In this document: positions 37,010 through 46,128 of the stretch, one piece after another
Layout of the letters: each line of letters begins with the position of its first letter
How positions within the stretch are numbered: the first letter of the stretch is position 1
Assembly: GCA_031268935.1 (NCBI GenBank)
Contig: JAIRWL010000017.1
Coordinates: forward strand, 1-64,000
Reading direction: 5' to 3'
Origin: Holosporales bacterium
GTDB taxonomy: Bacteria > Pseudomonadota > Alphaproteobacteria > RUG11792
Length of the DNA stretch: 64,000 bases
Program-made: the position numbers and the translations under genes
Notes under the pieces: model-generated
Seen by the model: the letters and a program-made list of their open reading frames with translations, nothing else
Database searches by the model: none
What the model was told of the DNA's origin: nothing

Positions 37010-37173
37010 TTTCTCTAACCAGAGGCCAACAAGTACGAAATCATGTAACCACTCCTTCGCCAGACAAAGAGGCAGAGGAAAGACCAGGGGAGGGGATTAC
37101 AAATAACCCTAACCCAACCCGTCCACATGGTCTCGAGACTTAACTAGTAATGCACAATCAATTTAATGATTCG

Positions 37174-37203
37174 TTAACTTTTCCGATCATAACCTTGTTA
37201 TTG
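37174..37203 (+). promoter_or_regulatory. Promoter-like motif shared with 34644-34671
   Basis: TTAACTTTTCCGATCATAAC followed by a TTGTTATTG stretch lines up with the region upstream of the first Myb-like gene. It ends 30 bases before the start at 37233. Confidence 0.4.
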
Positions 37204-37232
37204 CTAAACCATTCACAAGTAGGGAACGCCGA

Positions 37233-38192
37233 ATGTCATTATATAAATCATTGCTCATCATAAGCCTCGTCATCCGTGGGGCAATTGGATGGGGACAAGC
37301 AGCCGAAGAAGAAGCCGCAGAGAAAATCTCTCAATGCCCCACCCTCCTGACCAAATTAGAGTTGGATATTCTCGAGCTCATACCAGAGTGTACCAATCCA
37401 AGTGGAAGAATTGACGTACAATTCCTCAGCTATCAGTTGGGGATAAGATGCAATACGGCCAGGGGCAGGATACACTGGCTCAGACATCGCGGGTTAATGG
37501 ATAGAACCACCTTCAAGCGTAGAGCGGTCCGTATCGAAGGTGTACCTAGACGTGCCGCACTATCCCAACAAGAGAGGCAGTTAAAGCACCAACAAGTGGA
37601 CCTGCAAGTGAGTGAACTCATACACATCCACCGCACGCCCGGAGGTCAGGTCGACCGCAGTGCCATAAGGGAGATCCTCGGGCCCGACGCTATATTCCTT
37701 CCGGGGAGTATAGGGAGGCTTCGAATCCAGGCCGAACATACGGGTGAACCAGACTGCCTTCTAACGGGAGGAGAATGGAAAGTAACTGAAAAAGAGAGAT
37801 TAGTTACCATTGTCTCTGGTGCGGCCTTGCCCTGGGACCAGGCTTATTGGAGATCCTTAGAGCCGTCCTTTCCTGGACGGACTTGGAGGGCAATCAGTTC
37901 TCAGAGTAAAAGAATGAAAATACAACGTAGCTCTCAAGTAGTAGGGGATCCAGCAGATCCTCCGGCAGGGCCAGAGATCGTTGCTCCACAGCCTGATTTT
38001 CAGGACGCGTCAGGATACCAGCTAGCTCAGTTCGGATTTCCTTCATCGATAGGGGATATTCCAGTCCCAGAATCATGGCTCGCCTCATCAGAAACCTGGA
38101 GCGCAGAATTGGGTCACAACGAGTTCCAACTCTTCGAGGATTCCTCCATGGCTCCTTCCGGCGACTGTGAATCCCAATTCAATTTAGAGTAG
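37233..38192 (+). CDS. Exported protein with up to three Myb/SANT-like units (4)
   Basis: A 319-residue protein with a signal peptide (YKSLLIISLVIRGAIGWGQA). The best unit is residues 180-231: EWKVTEKERLVTIV, YWRSLEPSFPGRTWRA and SQSKRMKIQ, close to the eukaryotic Myb pattern. Residues 36-89 (LTKLELDILELI ... TARGRIHWLRHRG) and 118-170 (VSELIHIHRTPGGQVDRSAI ... SIGRLRIQ) look like degenerate copies, giving a possible three-repeat protein as in animal c-Myb. The tail is acidic and aromatic (SWLASSETWSAELGHNEF). AGGGAA precedes the ATG. Confidence 0.7.
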   Translation: MSLYKSLLIISLVIRGAIGWGQAAEEEAAEKISQCPTLLTKLELDILELIPECTNPSGRIDVQFLSYQLGIRCNTARGRIHWLRHRGLMDRTTFKRRAVRIEGVPRRAALSQQERQLKHQQVDLQVSELIHIHRTPGGQVDRSAIREILGPDAIFLPGSIGRLRIQAEHTGEPDCLLTGGEWKVTEKERLVTIVSGAALPWDQAYWRSLEPSFPGRTWRAISSQSKRMKIQRSSQVVGDPADPPAGPEIVAPQPDFQDASGYQLAQFGFPSSIGDIPVPESWLASSETWSAELGHNEFQLFEDSSMAPSGDCESQFNLE

Positions 38193-38557
38193 GGCCTTAA
38201 GCCAATAAAGAATGGGCATGTACGACCTAGGGACCGGGATGCCCCTACGTTAGGGTTAGTCCTCCAAAAAAAGCATGTAACAGTAGCAAAACTTGGCCCC
38301 GCCACTCGATTATTTCACATGGGGGACACCGACCTTGCCGGCCTCTATTCATCAAATGGGATTGACAGAGAGTTGGAGGTCATCCAATATTTCCAATCGG
38401 ATAAAATATCCATCCAGGATTTTTAAATTAAATAAACAACATTTGTAAGAATCGCTAACCATCCTCAAAGTCTTTTAGGGAATTTTACTTGATTTGCCGC
38501 AGTAAGGATATTACAATGCCCTCTCGCGATAGTAACTTTTCTTAGGCAGAGAACCCA
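38193..38557. other. Intergenic within the Myb-like cluster
   Basis: This 365-base stretch holds no frame with a start and ribosome-binding site. A stop-free stretch ends at 38426, but its product has no signal peptide or Myb pattern. The part after 38400 is AT-rich and probably holds the promoter of the next gene. Confidence 0.45.
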
Positions 38558-38749
38558 ATGAAAATAACTCAAATTCTCATTCTCCTCTTACCAGTAATAA
38601 CACATCTGGGGGGATTACAAGCTATGCATACTCGCAGCATGGACAAAAACCCGGACGGACACGGGGAAGTGGAAGGTCCGTACGAGCAGTTAGGGGGAGA
38701 TCACACGCAGGGAGCCTTATCACCTTGGGCCCCGCTATACAGAGGGTAA
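38558..38749 (+). CDS. 5' part of frame-broken Myb-like gene 5 (signal peptide)
   Basis: This 63-codon frame encodes a signal peptide (KITQILILLLPVITHLGGLQA) and about 40 hydrophilic residues, then stops. The body of the protein continues in the next frame from about 38694. A one-base change in the short G run at 38693-38697 or the C run near 38730 would join the two. AGGCAGAGA lies upstream of the ATG. Read alone it would be a meaningless short peptide, so I treat it as the start of the gene that ends at 39551. Confidence 0.6.
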   Translation: MKITQILILLLPVITHLGGLQAMHTRSMDKNPDGHGEVEGPYEQLGGDHTQGALSPWAPLYRG

Positions 38750-39551
38750 AGAGTCCTGGGGAGCTTCGGCCCATCTCAAGACACTGGGGCCTCAGTCTCG
38801 AGTTAGGAAATACTTTTGGACTCCTGCACAAGAGAGAATATTGATAAGATATATGGAGACAAAGGGGTTACCCAGGACACCAACCGCCTGGGAAGAATTA
38901 ATGATGGCCCTCGCCCCTCACACCCAGCATAGTATTCTCAAAAAGGTGACAAAAATCTCGAATTTAAAAGCGGGTCAAGAGTGGAGTCTCAATCCTAGGG
39001 CATTTATCACGGGGACGCACGAAAGATGGCGTGAAGAGGAGGACGATCGGCTCATAGAGATAATGATAAACACTGGTTTCCTCCACACGCAAGATGGCTG
39101 GGAGATCGTCGCCATTGAATTTCCAGGCAGAACCTGGAGAGCAGTAAAACAAAGAGCTAGGCAACTCCACTACGCAGGCAGATGGGTCGACGGCGATGCC
39201 GGAGAGCAGCCGGGCTTAGGGGACCAACCCCCACCTCAGACCCCGCCCGAAGCACCGATGGAGCTTTTAGATGGCTCGAGAGTAACTGGATTATCGCCAG
39301 AGGGGGTCGAGGCACCTCCACCGACTTTACCACCCCCCGCGGAATCACAGGAGTTGGAATTCTCGTTCCTCCCAGATTCAGTCGAACCCAGATTACCAGG
39401 GCTTTGGGGAAGTGAAGAGACCTCGCAGGGGGTTGGTAACACTCCCCCTCAAGGATGGGGATTTGTTAAGATGGCAGATGGCGAAGTCCCGTTCGAGCAC
39501 GGCCAACAGGCATTTAGTGACCTTGGTTCGTTCCCAAGGCCACCTAGATAG
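38694..39551 (+). CDS. 3' part of frame-broken Myb-like gene 5 (two Myb/SANT-like units)
   Basis: The frame is open from 38694 and has its first usual start codon only at 38841 (TTG), inside a Myb-like unit. This supports a frameshift and not a separate gene. Unit one (about 38805-38970) has FWTPAQERILIRYM, a central AWEELMMALAP and HSILKKVTKI. Unit two (about 39022-39180) has RWREEEDDRLIEIM, GWEIVAIEFPGRTWRA and KQRARQLHYAGRW, the closest match to the eukaryotic pattern in the window. The tail is Pro-rich with acidic and aromatic residues. Confidence 0.65.
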   Translation, partial: GEITRREPYHLGPRYTEGKESWGASAHLKTLGPQSRVRKYFWTPAQERILIRYMETKGLPRTPTAWEELMMALAPHTQHSILKKVTKISNLKAGQEWSLNPRAFITGTHERWREEEDDRLIEIMINTGFLHTQDGWEIVAIEFPGRTWRAVKQRARQLHYAGRWVDGDAGEQPGLGDQPPPQTPPEAPMELLDGSRVTGLSPEGVEAPPPTLPPPAESQELEFSFLPDSVEPRLPGLWGSEETSQGVGNTPPQGWGFVKMADGEVPFEHGQQAFSDLGSFPRPPR

Positions 39552-39702
39552 AGCGCCGCATTGCTGTTCATGGGACTAACTGGCTGGCTTCGGAGAGGGC
39601 GATGGTCGAAAAAGGGTCTTCCAGTTACATATTGACAAAGACAAAGAAATTTCGTAACTTACCATTACAGAGGGGGTAATACTTGTTTCCGTAGGAACTG
39701 AG

Positions 39703-39948
39703 ATGATAGCCATGAAATTTCTTTGCCTACTGGCGCTGCTCAAAATGGCGCCTCCCCCCAACGAAGCAAGGAATCCATTGGCCGGAGATGGGTGCTGCGT
39801 GAAATCCAAACAGAAGGGCAGGGAAAATGCAGATTCTCGAAATTGGCAGATCGAAACCCGGGATGTCGGCCAGCCCCCACCGACTGATCTTAATTCCCGG
39901 CTCGTTGGCCCGGTGCGACAAGGAGCCCGCCACCTCCCAGCCGACTAA
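39703..39948 (+). CDS. Small exported protein in the Myb-like island
   Basis: An 81-residue frame starting at ATG 39703 with AGGA seven bases upstream. It begins with a short hydrophobic segment (MKFLCLLALLKMA) that could be a signal peptide and continues with a charged, Pro-rich part without recognised features. It may be a shortened member of the neighbouring family, since it has the same strand and a similar export-signal start but no Myb-like unit. Confidence 0.4.
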   Translation: MIAMKFLCLLALLKMAPPPNEARNPLAGDGCCVKSKQKGRENADSRNWQIETRDVGQPPPTDLNSRLVGPVRQGARHLPAD

Positions 39949-40237
39949 TAATATGGCCAAAAAAAAGCCTTGATTAAGAGTCGCCAGGGCTCAGTTATGG
40001 GACCTGGAGCATTCCTTTCAGTCGGTAAAATGTCCATATCATTATTTCATCGAGAGCCGGGGGCTGTGGGGAACTCTCATTGGTTTTTTTAATTCTCTCA
40101 GAATCCTGCCTTAATAACGGCTCGGGTTTATGAGCTGTCCGGTGGATCCTTCCTTTCATTCACCAAAGGTCGAGCGAAGGGTTCCATCCAGAGACGGGGG
40201 AAGTGGGGAACTCTGTAAGGCTTGAAAATCACTCAGA

Positions 40238-41415
40238 TTAGGTTAGAGATTTCTTTGGATGGAAGGTAGACCACAGTTGCACTCCCCCGAGAATTCCCAA
40301 GCCGAGGGTGGCCACGGAACCAACGACCAACCCAACCGTAGCCAGTAGCTTCGTATTATCGACTGTCTTTAGAGAGGATCCCAATTCTGTCCGCAGGGCA
40401 GCCCCCAAGGTTGATTTTAGGTGTTCCTCAGAGGCCGGCAAGGCTGCCGAAATGATTTGTCCAAAACCAGCTATAACTGAAACCGATAGGCTAGATATCG
40501 AAAGAGGAATTTCAGGTAACCGAGGAATCCACAAAGGGATACTCACCGGGTGAATCATAGATAGCCAATCAGCGACAGGAAAAGTTGCGTTAATATCCAC
40601 CCAATGGTCCAATTGTACAGTCATCAAGTGCTCGTAAAACGCTCTACCATCGTCATTCTCTCGAAGCACAACACCCTCCCCATCGCCAAATTCATCATCT
40701 CCCAGACCCTTCCAAGCGTTGATAAAATTAGTCTTCAACATAGCATCGAGGACAGTACCCAAAGGGGGCAAGAGGCGTCCCACCGGCCAGTAACGCATGT
40801 CCTCCTTTAGCTTCTCGGCGACCTCGGCCGATAATACTGGCGAGATCATCAAACTGGCTTCGTAGTCCCCTCCGGATTCGACGACGGTCAGTACCTGGGC
40901 ATTATATCCCAACCACAGGACAAAAGGGGAGATTTCCGGGGGCAACTGGCATTGGTAGCTAGCACTGCCAAACCGGGCCCATAGCTCCATAGCGGTTGTC
41001 AGAGACCTATCACCCAAACTCAACTGGATTCCGCTTAGCAATGCGGGGGAGACAAGGTTGTAATTAGAGCGAAAAGCATTCAGGACAGCCTCCAGTAGTT
41101 TATCCCTCCCGACATCCGTCAAAACAGCAAGAGCGTTTTGGGGAGGGTCTCCGATGGGGAAGTTCTTAGCGGAATCCACGAAAGAATACTTTAGCGATTC
41201 CCAGTATTCGGTGGTCCCCGCAGCGTACCCAGGCACGGCCAGCCCAGCAGCTAGCTGGGTCTCCATGACTGGAGGGCAGAGGTCATACAGCCATGTCGTA
41301 TCCCCCCAGATCGACAAGTCGAGGCTCAGCCCCCCCCCCCCCCCGGTGGAGTTGCGAAAGTAGAGATTGCGCTGACCATTATGCACTCTATAAGCTTGAC
41401 ACTTTTCTTTAACAT
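40238..41415 (-). CDS. Phase-variable exported, membrane-anchored protein (out of frame at 15 G)
   Basis: ATG 41415 has AAAGGA five bases upstream and encodes a signal-peptide-like start (MLKKSVKLIECIMVSAISTF). After 24 codons the frame enters a tract of 15 G (41344-41330). In this sequence it then meets TGA at once. The 363-residue body (from LSLDLSIWGD) is in another frame, reachable from a TTG at 41446 that lacks a ribosome-binding site and gives a hydrophilic start. A tract of 13 or 16 G would join signal and body (392 residues at 16 G). The body ends with a transmembrane helix (LLATVGLVVGSVATLGLGILGG) and a short basic tail. Its fold is unknown. Confidence 0.72.
41330..41344 (-). repeat. 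15-nt homopolymer (G on coding strand), contingency tract
   Basis: Fifteen C on the plus strand. It lies between the signal-peptide codons and the body of the gene and changes the reading frame when its length changes by one. This is the hallmark of slipped-strand phase variation. Confidence 0.85.
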
Positions 41416-41935
41416 GTTTGTCCTTTAACTCCTGGTAGATATGCAATTGCTTAATATTATGGCCCGGGAGGATGAATAAATTATGAACTCCTTATTTTTT
41501 CTTTGGTATCTGCTTTTTTTTGGTATCTGCCAGTGCGGACTTACCCTTAATTTTCATGTCATAATGTAAAAAAATAAGGTTCATCATATAAAAATAATAT
41601 AAAAAAAAGGTTAGTGGAATAGATAAAATACCAGCATTTTGTACTTGCCAGCTTCCGGACAATGACAACAAGGACAAGGAAACGTATTCTTAAGAAGAGA
41701 CGTAATAAATCATTGTTTTTAGTAAATGAAACATGATACAATGGCGGAAGTTTTGAGCCGCATCGATTTAAGAGGATTGTATACTCGCCCTTATCTGTAG
41801 AAGCACTTGAATTGCGAAATATAGAATGTCTTATACATTTGACGGACAAAGTTCTCAGAAGTTTTTCCGAGTTAGGATGAGGGGGGCTGTGGGTATAAAG
41901 TTCTTGGTAAAGTTGTATTTTGATAGGAAAGGAAA
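41416..41935. other. Intergenic region between divergent genes
   Basis: A 520-base stretch with no credible gene. TTTGGTATCTGC occurs twice in direct repeat near 41502 and 41519. Short plus-strand frames around 41750-41880 are broken by stops and may be remnants. The promoters of the phase-variable gene and of the gene at 41936 should lie here. Confidence 0.45.
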
Positions 41936-42496
41936 ATGTTATTAAATGAAAATGAAATAAAGCAGTTGAAACCTCGTCCAATCGGACAAGTAGCTATTCG
42001 GCTGTGGCTGTTCATAATATTATTAGAAGTGGGTTGCGGGGTTCTTCATACAATCATTTCGGATTGGTTCGATTCAAGCCGGCTGGTTGATGGAGTTTTG
42101 AGTACCATGTATATACCGGCGATATTAGTTTCTTTGAAAGTGATACTTGCGAAACTAGCACGTACTTCATACAAAAACTTCACTTTGAAGGTCAAAGATC
42201 AAAAGATCTTTTCACATTGGTTCCATTGTAAACTGATGTTAGCCTATGTGGGCTCCATAATCCTTTTGATCGCATTTTTTGGTCTGATCATTGTCCCCAT
42301 CGTCTGTAAATTGGGTACACAGCATATCGGTTCACTGCACAATTTTTCATATGAGCATCCCGTGCTGTTCATAGGGGGCGCGTTAATTGTAGTCCTTCTC
42401 GCCTTTACCATAGATTATGTCATTTGGCGATTCCTCACAAGCAAAATGATTCTCCCGAAATTCGACATCCATAGCAAAATCGAAGAAGCTTCGTAA
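41936..42496 (+). CDS. Four-helix integral membrane protein of unknown family
   Basis: A 186-residue protein with four hydrophobic segments (LWLFIILLEVGCGVLHTII; TMYIPAILVSLKVIL; LAYVGSIILLIAFFGLIIVP; HPVLFIGGALIVVLLAFTI). It has no cleavable signal peptide. The AT-rich base use resembles the housekeeping genes and not the island around it. GGAAAGGAA lies directly upstream of the ATG. No domain is recognised. Confidence 0.65.
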   Translation: MLLNENEIKQLKPRPIGQVAIRLWLFIILLEVGCGVLHTIISDWFDSSRLVDGVLSTMYIPAILVSLKVILAKLARTSYKNFTLKVKDQKIFSHWFHCKLMLAYVGSIILLIAFFGLIIVPIVCKLGTQHIGSLHNFSYEHPVLFIGGALIVVLLAFTIDYVIWRFLTSKMILPKFDIHSKIEEAS

Positions 42497-42939
42497 ATAA
42501 ATTGGACAATTGAGGATCGAGGAACTGGAAGAGTGGGGCCAGAAATAATCCCGGTGTGGTGGATAAATCATGGGGAGCCTTAGCGCTCCCAGATCACGGC
42601 TCGTATATGATTTTTGAATCACTTATCCGACTAAAATTTTTCACACAAGAATAAATCACAAGAATAAAAGAAGTGTCGTATTATCTCATCCTATTATCTC
42701 CAGACGATACTCTCAAATGGAGGTTCTCAGAGTCCAAAAGACTAGAATAGGAAGTCATTGGCTGTCCCCGCTTGCCCATTAAATCTGAAGAAGCGAAGAC
42801 CGTAGTAGCCAGGGCTAAATATTGTTGCAGTCTCAATTCAAAAGTAGAATTCGGACATCCTTCAGTTTTAATTCTGGAAATTAACATTAGTTGTTGTTAT
42901 TCTATAGTTAGGTTTATGTGTATAAGGAAATCGAATAAT
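42497..42939. other. Intergenic region with hairpin
   Basis: 443 bases between two same-strand genes. GGGAGC and GCTCCC (42573-42590, six-base loop) form a hairpin that may end the upstream transcript, though no T run follows. The frame of the next gene is open from 42772, but this part precedes its signal peptide and is probably untranslated. Confidence 0.45.
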
Positions 42940-45900
42940 ATGAAATTAGTATCCAAAATGTATCTAATACCCTGTATAGCAGTGTTTCTTAGCCAAGATA
43001 GCCTTAGCTCCTTCGATCCGGATGAAGATATGCCGACTGACGCTGGAATGGATTTAATGAGAAGCTCTCTGCTAGTATCACAAAGTGGTAGCTTATTCTC
43101 TATCGCCCAACGCAAAAGAGAACAAGCATCCATCTTTATTTCGGAGAAAGCAATCCAGGTTAAAGCATTAATTGACAAGCTATTGAGACAGATTCTCAAC
43201 GGAGTACCCAACCAGCAGCAATTCGCCGTAAACCTTCGGACTTCACTGGGCATTATCAAGCAAATCCTGAAGAAAATGGCCGAGGGTTTGGCGGCCCTCT
43301 ATATCGACGCCGATAGAGATAGGATCTACCGGGATTACCTTACCCGGATGTCCGCCTTGGCTACAGGGGCGCAAAGGGCTCTAGTATTACTGACCTCAAC
43401 ACAGGCCAACAGCAAATGGGATCTAGCAAATTTGGACGACAATCAGGCAGTGATAATGGAGGTTTGCCTCCAGTTCCCCACATTAATACTAATCACTAAC
43501 CGGTTAAAAGACACTAGCACAGCGGCAGCGCCAGACATCGACGAGCTGCAAAGGTTAACAACAAAGGAAAGCCCCATCGCGCTCAGAAGGAAACAGCTGA
43601 GTAGGATTGAAGTACTTGAGCGACCCACTGATTTAGGACAGATGGCCGAGGCGGCCAGATCCTTAGCAACCATCGCAATCCCATCTAGAGAGGACCTGTT
43701 AGAATTTATGGCGAAAGTAGAGATCCCGGTTCGGATAGTATCCTTGCTTCACAAAGAGATACGGAGACTCGAAGTCGATGATCCGGACACTTTCGCAGGT
43801 CCGGCCTACATGCGCACCGTGCACAATCTCAGTGAAGGGCTACACGACTATCCTGCACAAGCAAAGCAATGGGTACACGCCCACGTAACCTGGCTAATAG
43901 AGGCAGCCCTCAATAAAGAGCTCGGTGAGGCAGCGCTTCCAGAGATCCCAACCCCATCCGACAAGGCAATTCGAGCAGTCCGGCAAGCTCAAGCACATAT
44001 CGTTCAGCATTTTCCCCCGGTTTTCGAATACTTCCGGCAGCACCCAACGGCGAGGATCCAAGAGCGCATTAAAAGCAGAATACAGGAGGAGGACAACAGA
44101 GCCGCCACAGAGAGGGCCCAAGCCATGGAAGCTATATCCGGCCTGCCATTTGAGGCGATTCAGGGGCGTCTGGATAACCAGACTAGCTTTGGGGATCTTG
44201 GTGAAGCCTCGGCCGACGAACTCACAGACGGGTACCTATTGCCATTAGCTCAGGGAATGCAGGCTTGTGTTAGGGCCAAAGCCCAGTTAACAGACTCGTC
44301 TCTAGGTTCGTTCTCAGAGGATATGAGTCCGAGGTTGGCCGCAGTAGAGGAAACATTAAGACAAGGGGTCAAGGCGGCTAGCAGACTGATACATCAGGCA
44401 AATAGCCAGGCCTTTGACCCCTCTTTCGTCCAAAGAGACGACACTATCCGGGCCCAGTTCACAGAGCAGATCAGGCAGGGCTTCGCAGCTATGGTAGCAC
44501 TTTGTCCAATTCTTACCCAAATAACGCAAATTCAGCACTCTCGCCCGTTGGCGCCACCATCAGCGGATCCAAGTAGTCCCCAGGTAAGATTTCAGGCAGC
44601 TCCTGGAATGGTTGGAGACCCTCCCCCAGGGGCCGTGGGTCCGGGTTTAGTAAGGCAGGCCGCCCCATACATCCCAGCGGGGGGCACTGGGCCGATGAAG
44701 CCCAAAAAGAAAAAAGATGTCGACTGGGATGCCAAACTCTCATGGAATCCCCCTGCGGATACGGTCCCTCAAACGACATCCACAGAGCCCGACCCAGCCG
44801 TACATCTGAGGCAACGAGAAGAAACTTTGGTGGGAGAGATAGCAGCACTAAAAATACTAAGATTCCCAGAACTCCTCTCACAGGCCAGCACTCGACTCGA
44901 TCTCCCCGAATTTCAGGCTTTAAACGGGCGAGAATTCTTGATGGAAGTAGAATTCCCGCTCATTCGAAGATGGTTTCTAGCAAAAAGGGCAAAAGAAATG
45001 CTAGAATGGCTTCGCCCCACCAAGCCTGAGACATCACAACTCTCTTACATAGAAGAAGCGTCGGTACGGATCGGGCCGGCATTAGAGGCAGCGGACAGGG
45101 CGCGGAACGCGGCAGCCAGCATAACCCAATCTCTTATACGGGCGGGGCACCTTGTATCTGCCGATCGTGCTTTCTGGACGCTCCCCGAAACGGAGGCAGG
45201 CATAAGGGAAATAACGGGAGGGCTCGCCAATAGCCAGGATGAGATTGAAGAAGTTTACAGGAGTCTGGCCAGAATTGGGGCGAGTGAATTAAAGAATCTG
45301 GATCTTAGAACCTTAGATGCAAAAGCGCCTCCTCCCGTGGCGGCATGGGCGATGCACGCCCCGTCAAAGCCGGCAGATGATGCTCAGTTCGAGGTCCCCG
45401 AGCTCCCAGATCAGGGCCCGGTAGATTCAGACGCACCTCCTCCCGCAGGTGACGGGGATTGGGAAGTAACGGAAGGGTGGGAAGATGATGCTCAGTTCGA
45501 CGCCCCCGAACCAGCAGATCCTGGACTAGGGGTAGATCAATTGATAGAGGCAGATGACGAGAGTCCGGAGGCAACACTCCACCGCCTGCAAGAAAAAAGG
45601 AGAGCGAGAAACGCACAGTTGGATCAAGTTACAAGGGGAAGAAAGTACTGGGCAAGAGAAATGATCGGTAGGCGGGTCCTCAATTTTCCGGAGACAGTGG
45701 AGGGAGAAGTAATCCAAAGGCTGGATCTTGTTCGAGCGAGCTTCGGGTACCTGGCCCAGTTGGAAGCACATGCAGGAGACCCAGAAGCCATCGCCCAGGC
45801 GAGAGAAATGTTGGCCAGGTTGGAAAGTGATTTGACGGAAGCAATGAAAGCGGCAGAGGTTCTGAGCAATCTTCACATGCAACAGAGATCAGAGGGGCAA

Positions 45901-46128
45901 CCAGAGTTCACTTCTCAGGCTCAGGAACCACTGGTTCGGGCATTGATCCTAGCTATGGACGGAGCGAACGTTCTAGCAGCTGTATACAAAATTATAAAGA
46001 AACAGAGCAGGGCCTTAAGGCTGAACTTGGAAACAGGGGCACTTTACGATATAGAGAAAAACTGGCCACCCGAAGAAGGTGACATTGACGAAGCCGAGAT
46101 CAATGAGCTGGTAGCTAGGTACGAATAG
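42940..46128 (+). CDS. Large exported helical protein
   Basis: Starting at ATG 42940 (AAGGAAA upstream) the product has 1062 residues with a signal peptide (KLVSKMYLIPCIAVFLSQDS). Most of it is predicted helical and rich in Ala, Leu, Arg and Glu, with long stretches that could form coiled coils. A Pro-rich linker lies near residues 545-610. An acidic segment near residues 800-870 holds a duplicated DDAQF.(V/A)PE unit and two APPP(V/A) units. No enzyme motif is seen. It looks like a secreted structural or host-contact protein. The layout is similar to the proteins at 60107 and 62738. Confidence 0.65.
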   Translation: MKLVSKMYLIPCIAVFLSQDSLSSFDPDEDMPTDAGMDLMRSSLLVSQSGSLFSIAQRKREQASIFISEKAIQVKALIDKLLRQILNGVPNQQQFAVNLRTSLGIIKQILKKMAEGLAALYIDADRDRIYRDYLTRMSALATGAQRALVLLTSTQANSKWDLANLDDNQAVIMEVCLQFPTLILITNRLKDTSTAAAPDIDELQRLTTKESPIALRRKQLSRIEVLERPTDLGQMAEAARSLATIAIPSREDLLEFMAKVEIPVRIVSLLHKEIRRLEVDDPDTFAGPAYMRTVHNLSEGLHDYPAQAKQWVHAHVTWLIEAALNKELGEAALPEIPTPSDKAIRAVRQAQAHIVQHFPPVFEYFRQHPTARIQERIKSRIQEEDNRAATERAQAMEAISGLPFEAIQGRLDNQTSFGDLGEASADELTDGYLLPLAQGMQACVRAKAQLTDSSLGSFSEDMSPRLAAVEETLRQGVKAASRLIHQANSQAFDPSFVQRDDTIRAQFTEQIRQGFAAMVALCPILTQITQIQHSRPLAPPSADPSSPQVRFQAAPGMVGDPPPGAVGPGLVRQAAPYIPAGGTGPMKPKKKKDVDWDAKLSWNPPADTVPQTTSTEPDPAVHLRQREETLVGEIAALKILRFPELLSQASTRLDLPEFQALNGREFLMEVEFPLIRRWFLAKRAKEMLEWLRPTKPETSQLSYIEEASVRIGPALEAADRARNAAASITQSLIRAGHLVSADRAFWTLPETEAGIREITGGLANSQDEIEEVYRSLARIGASELKNLDLRTLDAKAPPPVAAWAMHAPSKPADDAQFEVPELPDQGPVDSDAPPPAGDGDWEVTEGWEDDAQFDAPEPADPGLGVDQLIEADDESPEATLHRLQEKRRARNAQLDQVTRGRKYWAREMIGRRVLNFPETVEGEVIQRLDLVRASFGYLAQLEAHAGDPEAIAQAREMLARLESDLTEAMKAAEVLSNLHMQQRSEGQPEFTSQAQEPLVRALILAMDGANVLAAVYKIIKKQSRALRLNLETGALYDIEKNWPPEEGDIDEAEINELVARYE

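Noticed and set aside
38190-38426. Stop-free stretch of about 79 codons after the Myb-like gene at 37233
   Set aside because: It has no start with a ribosome-binding site and no Myb-like pattern; this length is not rare by chance at this composition.
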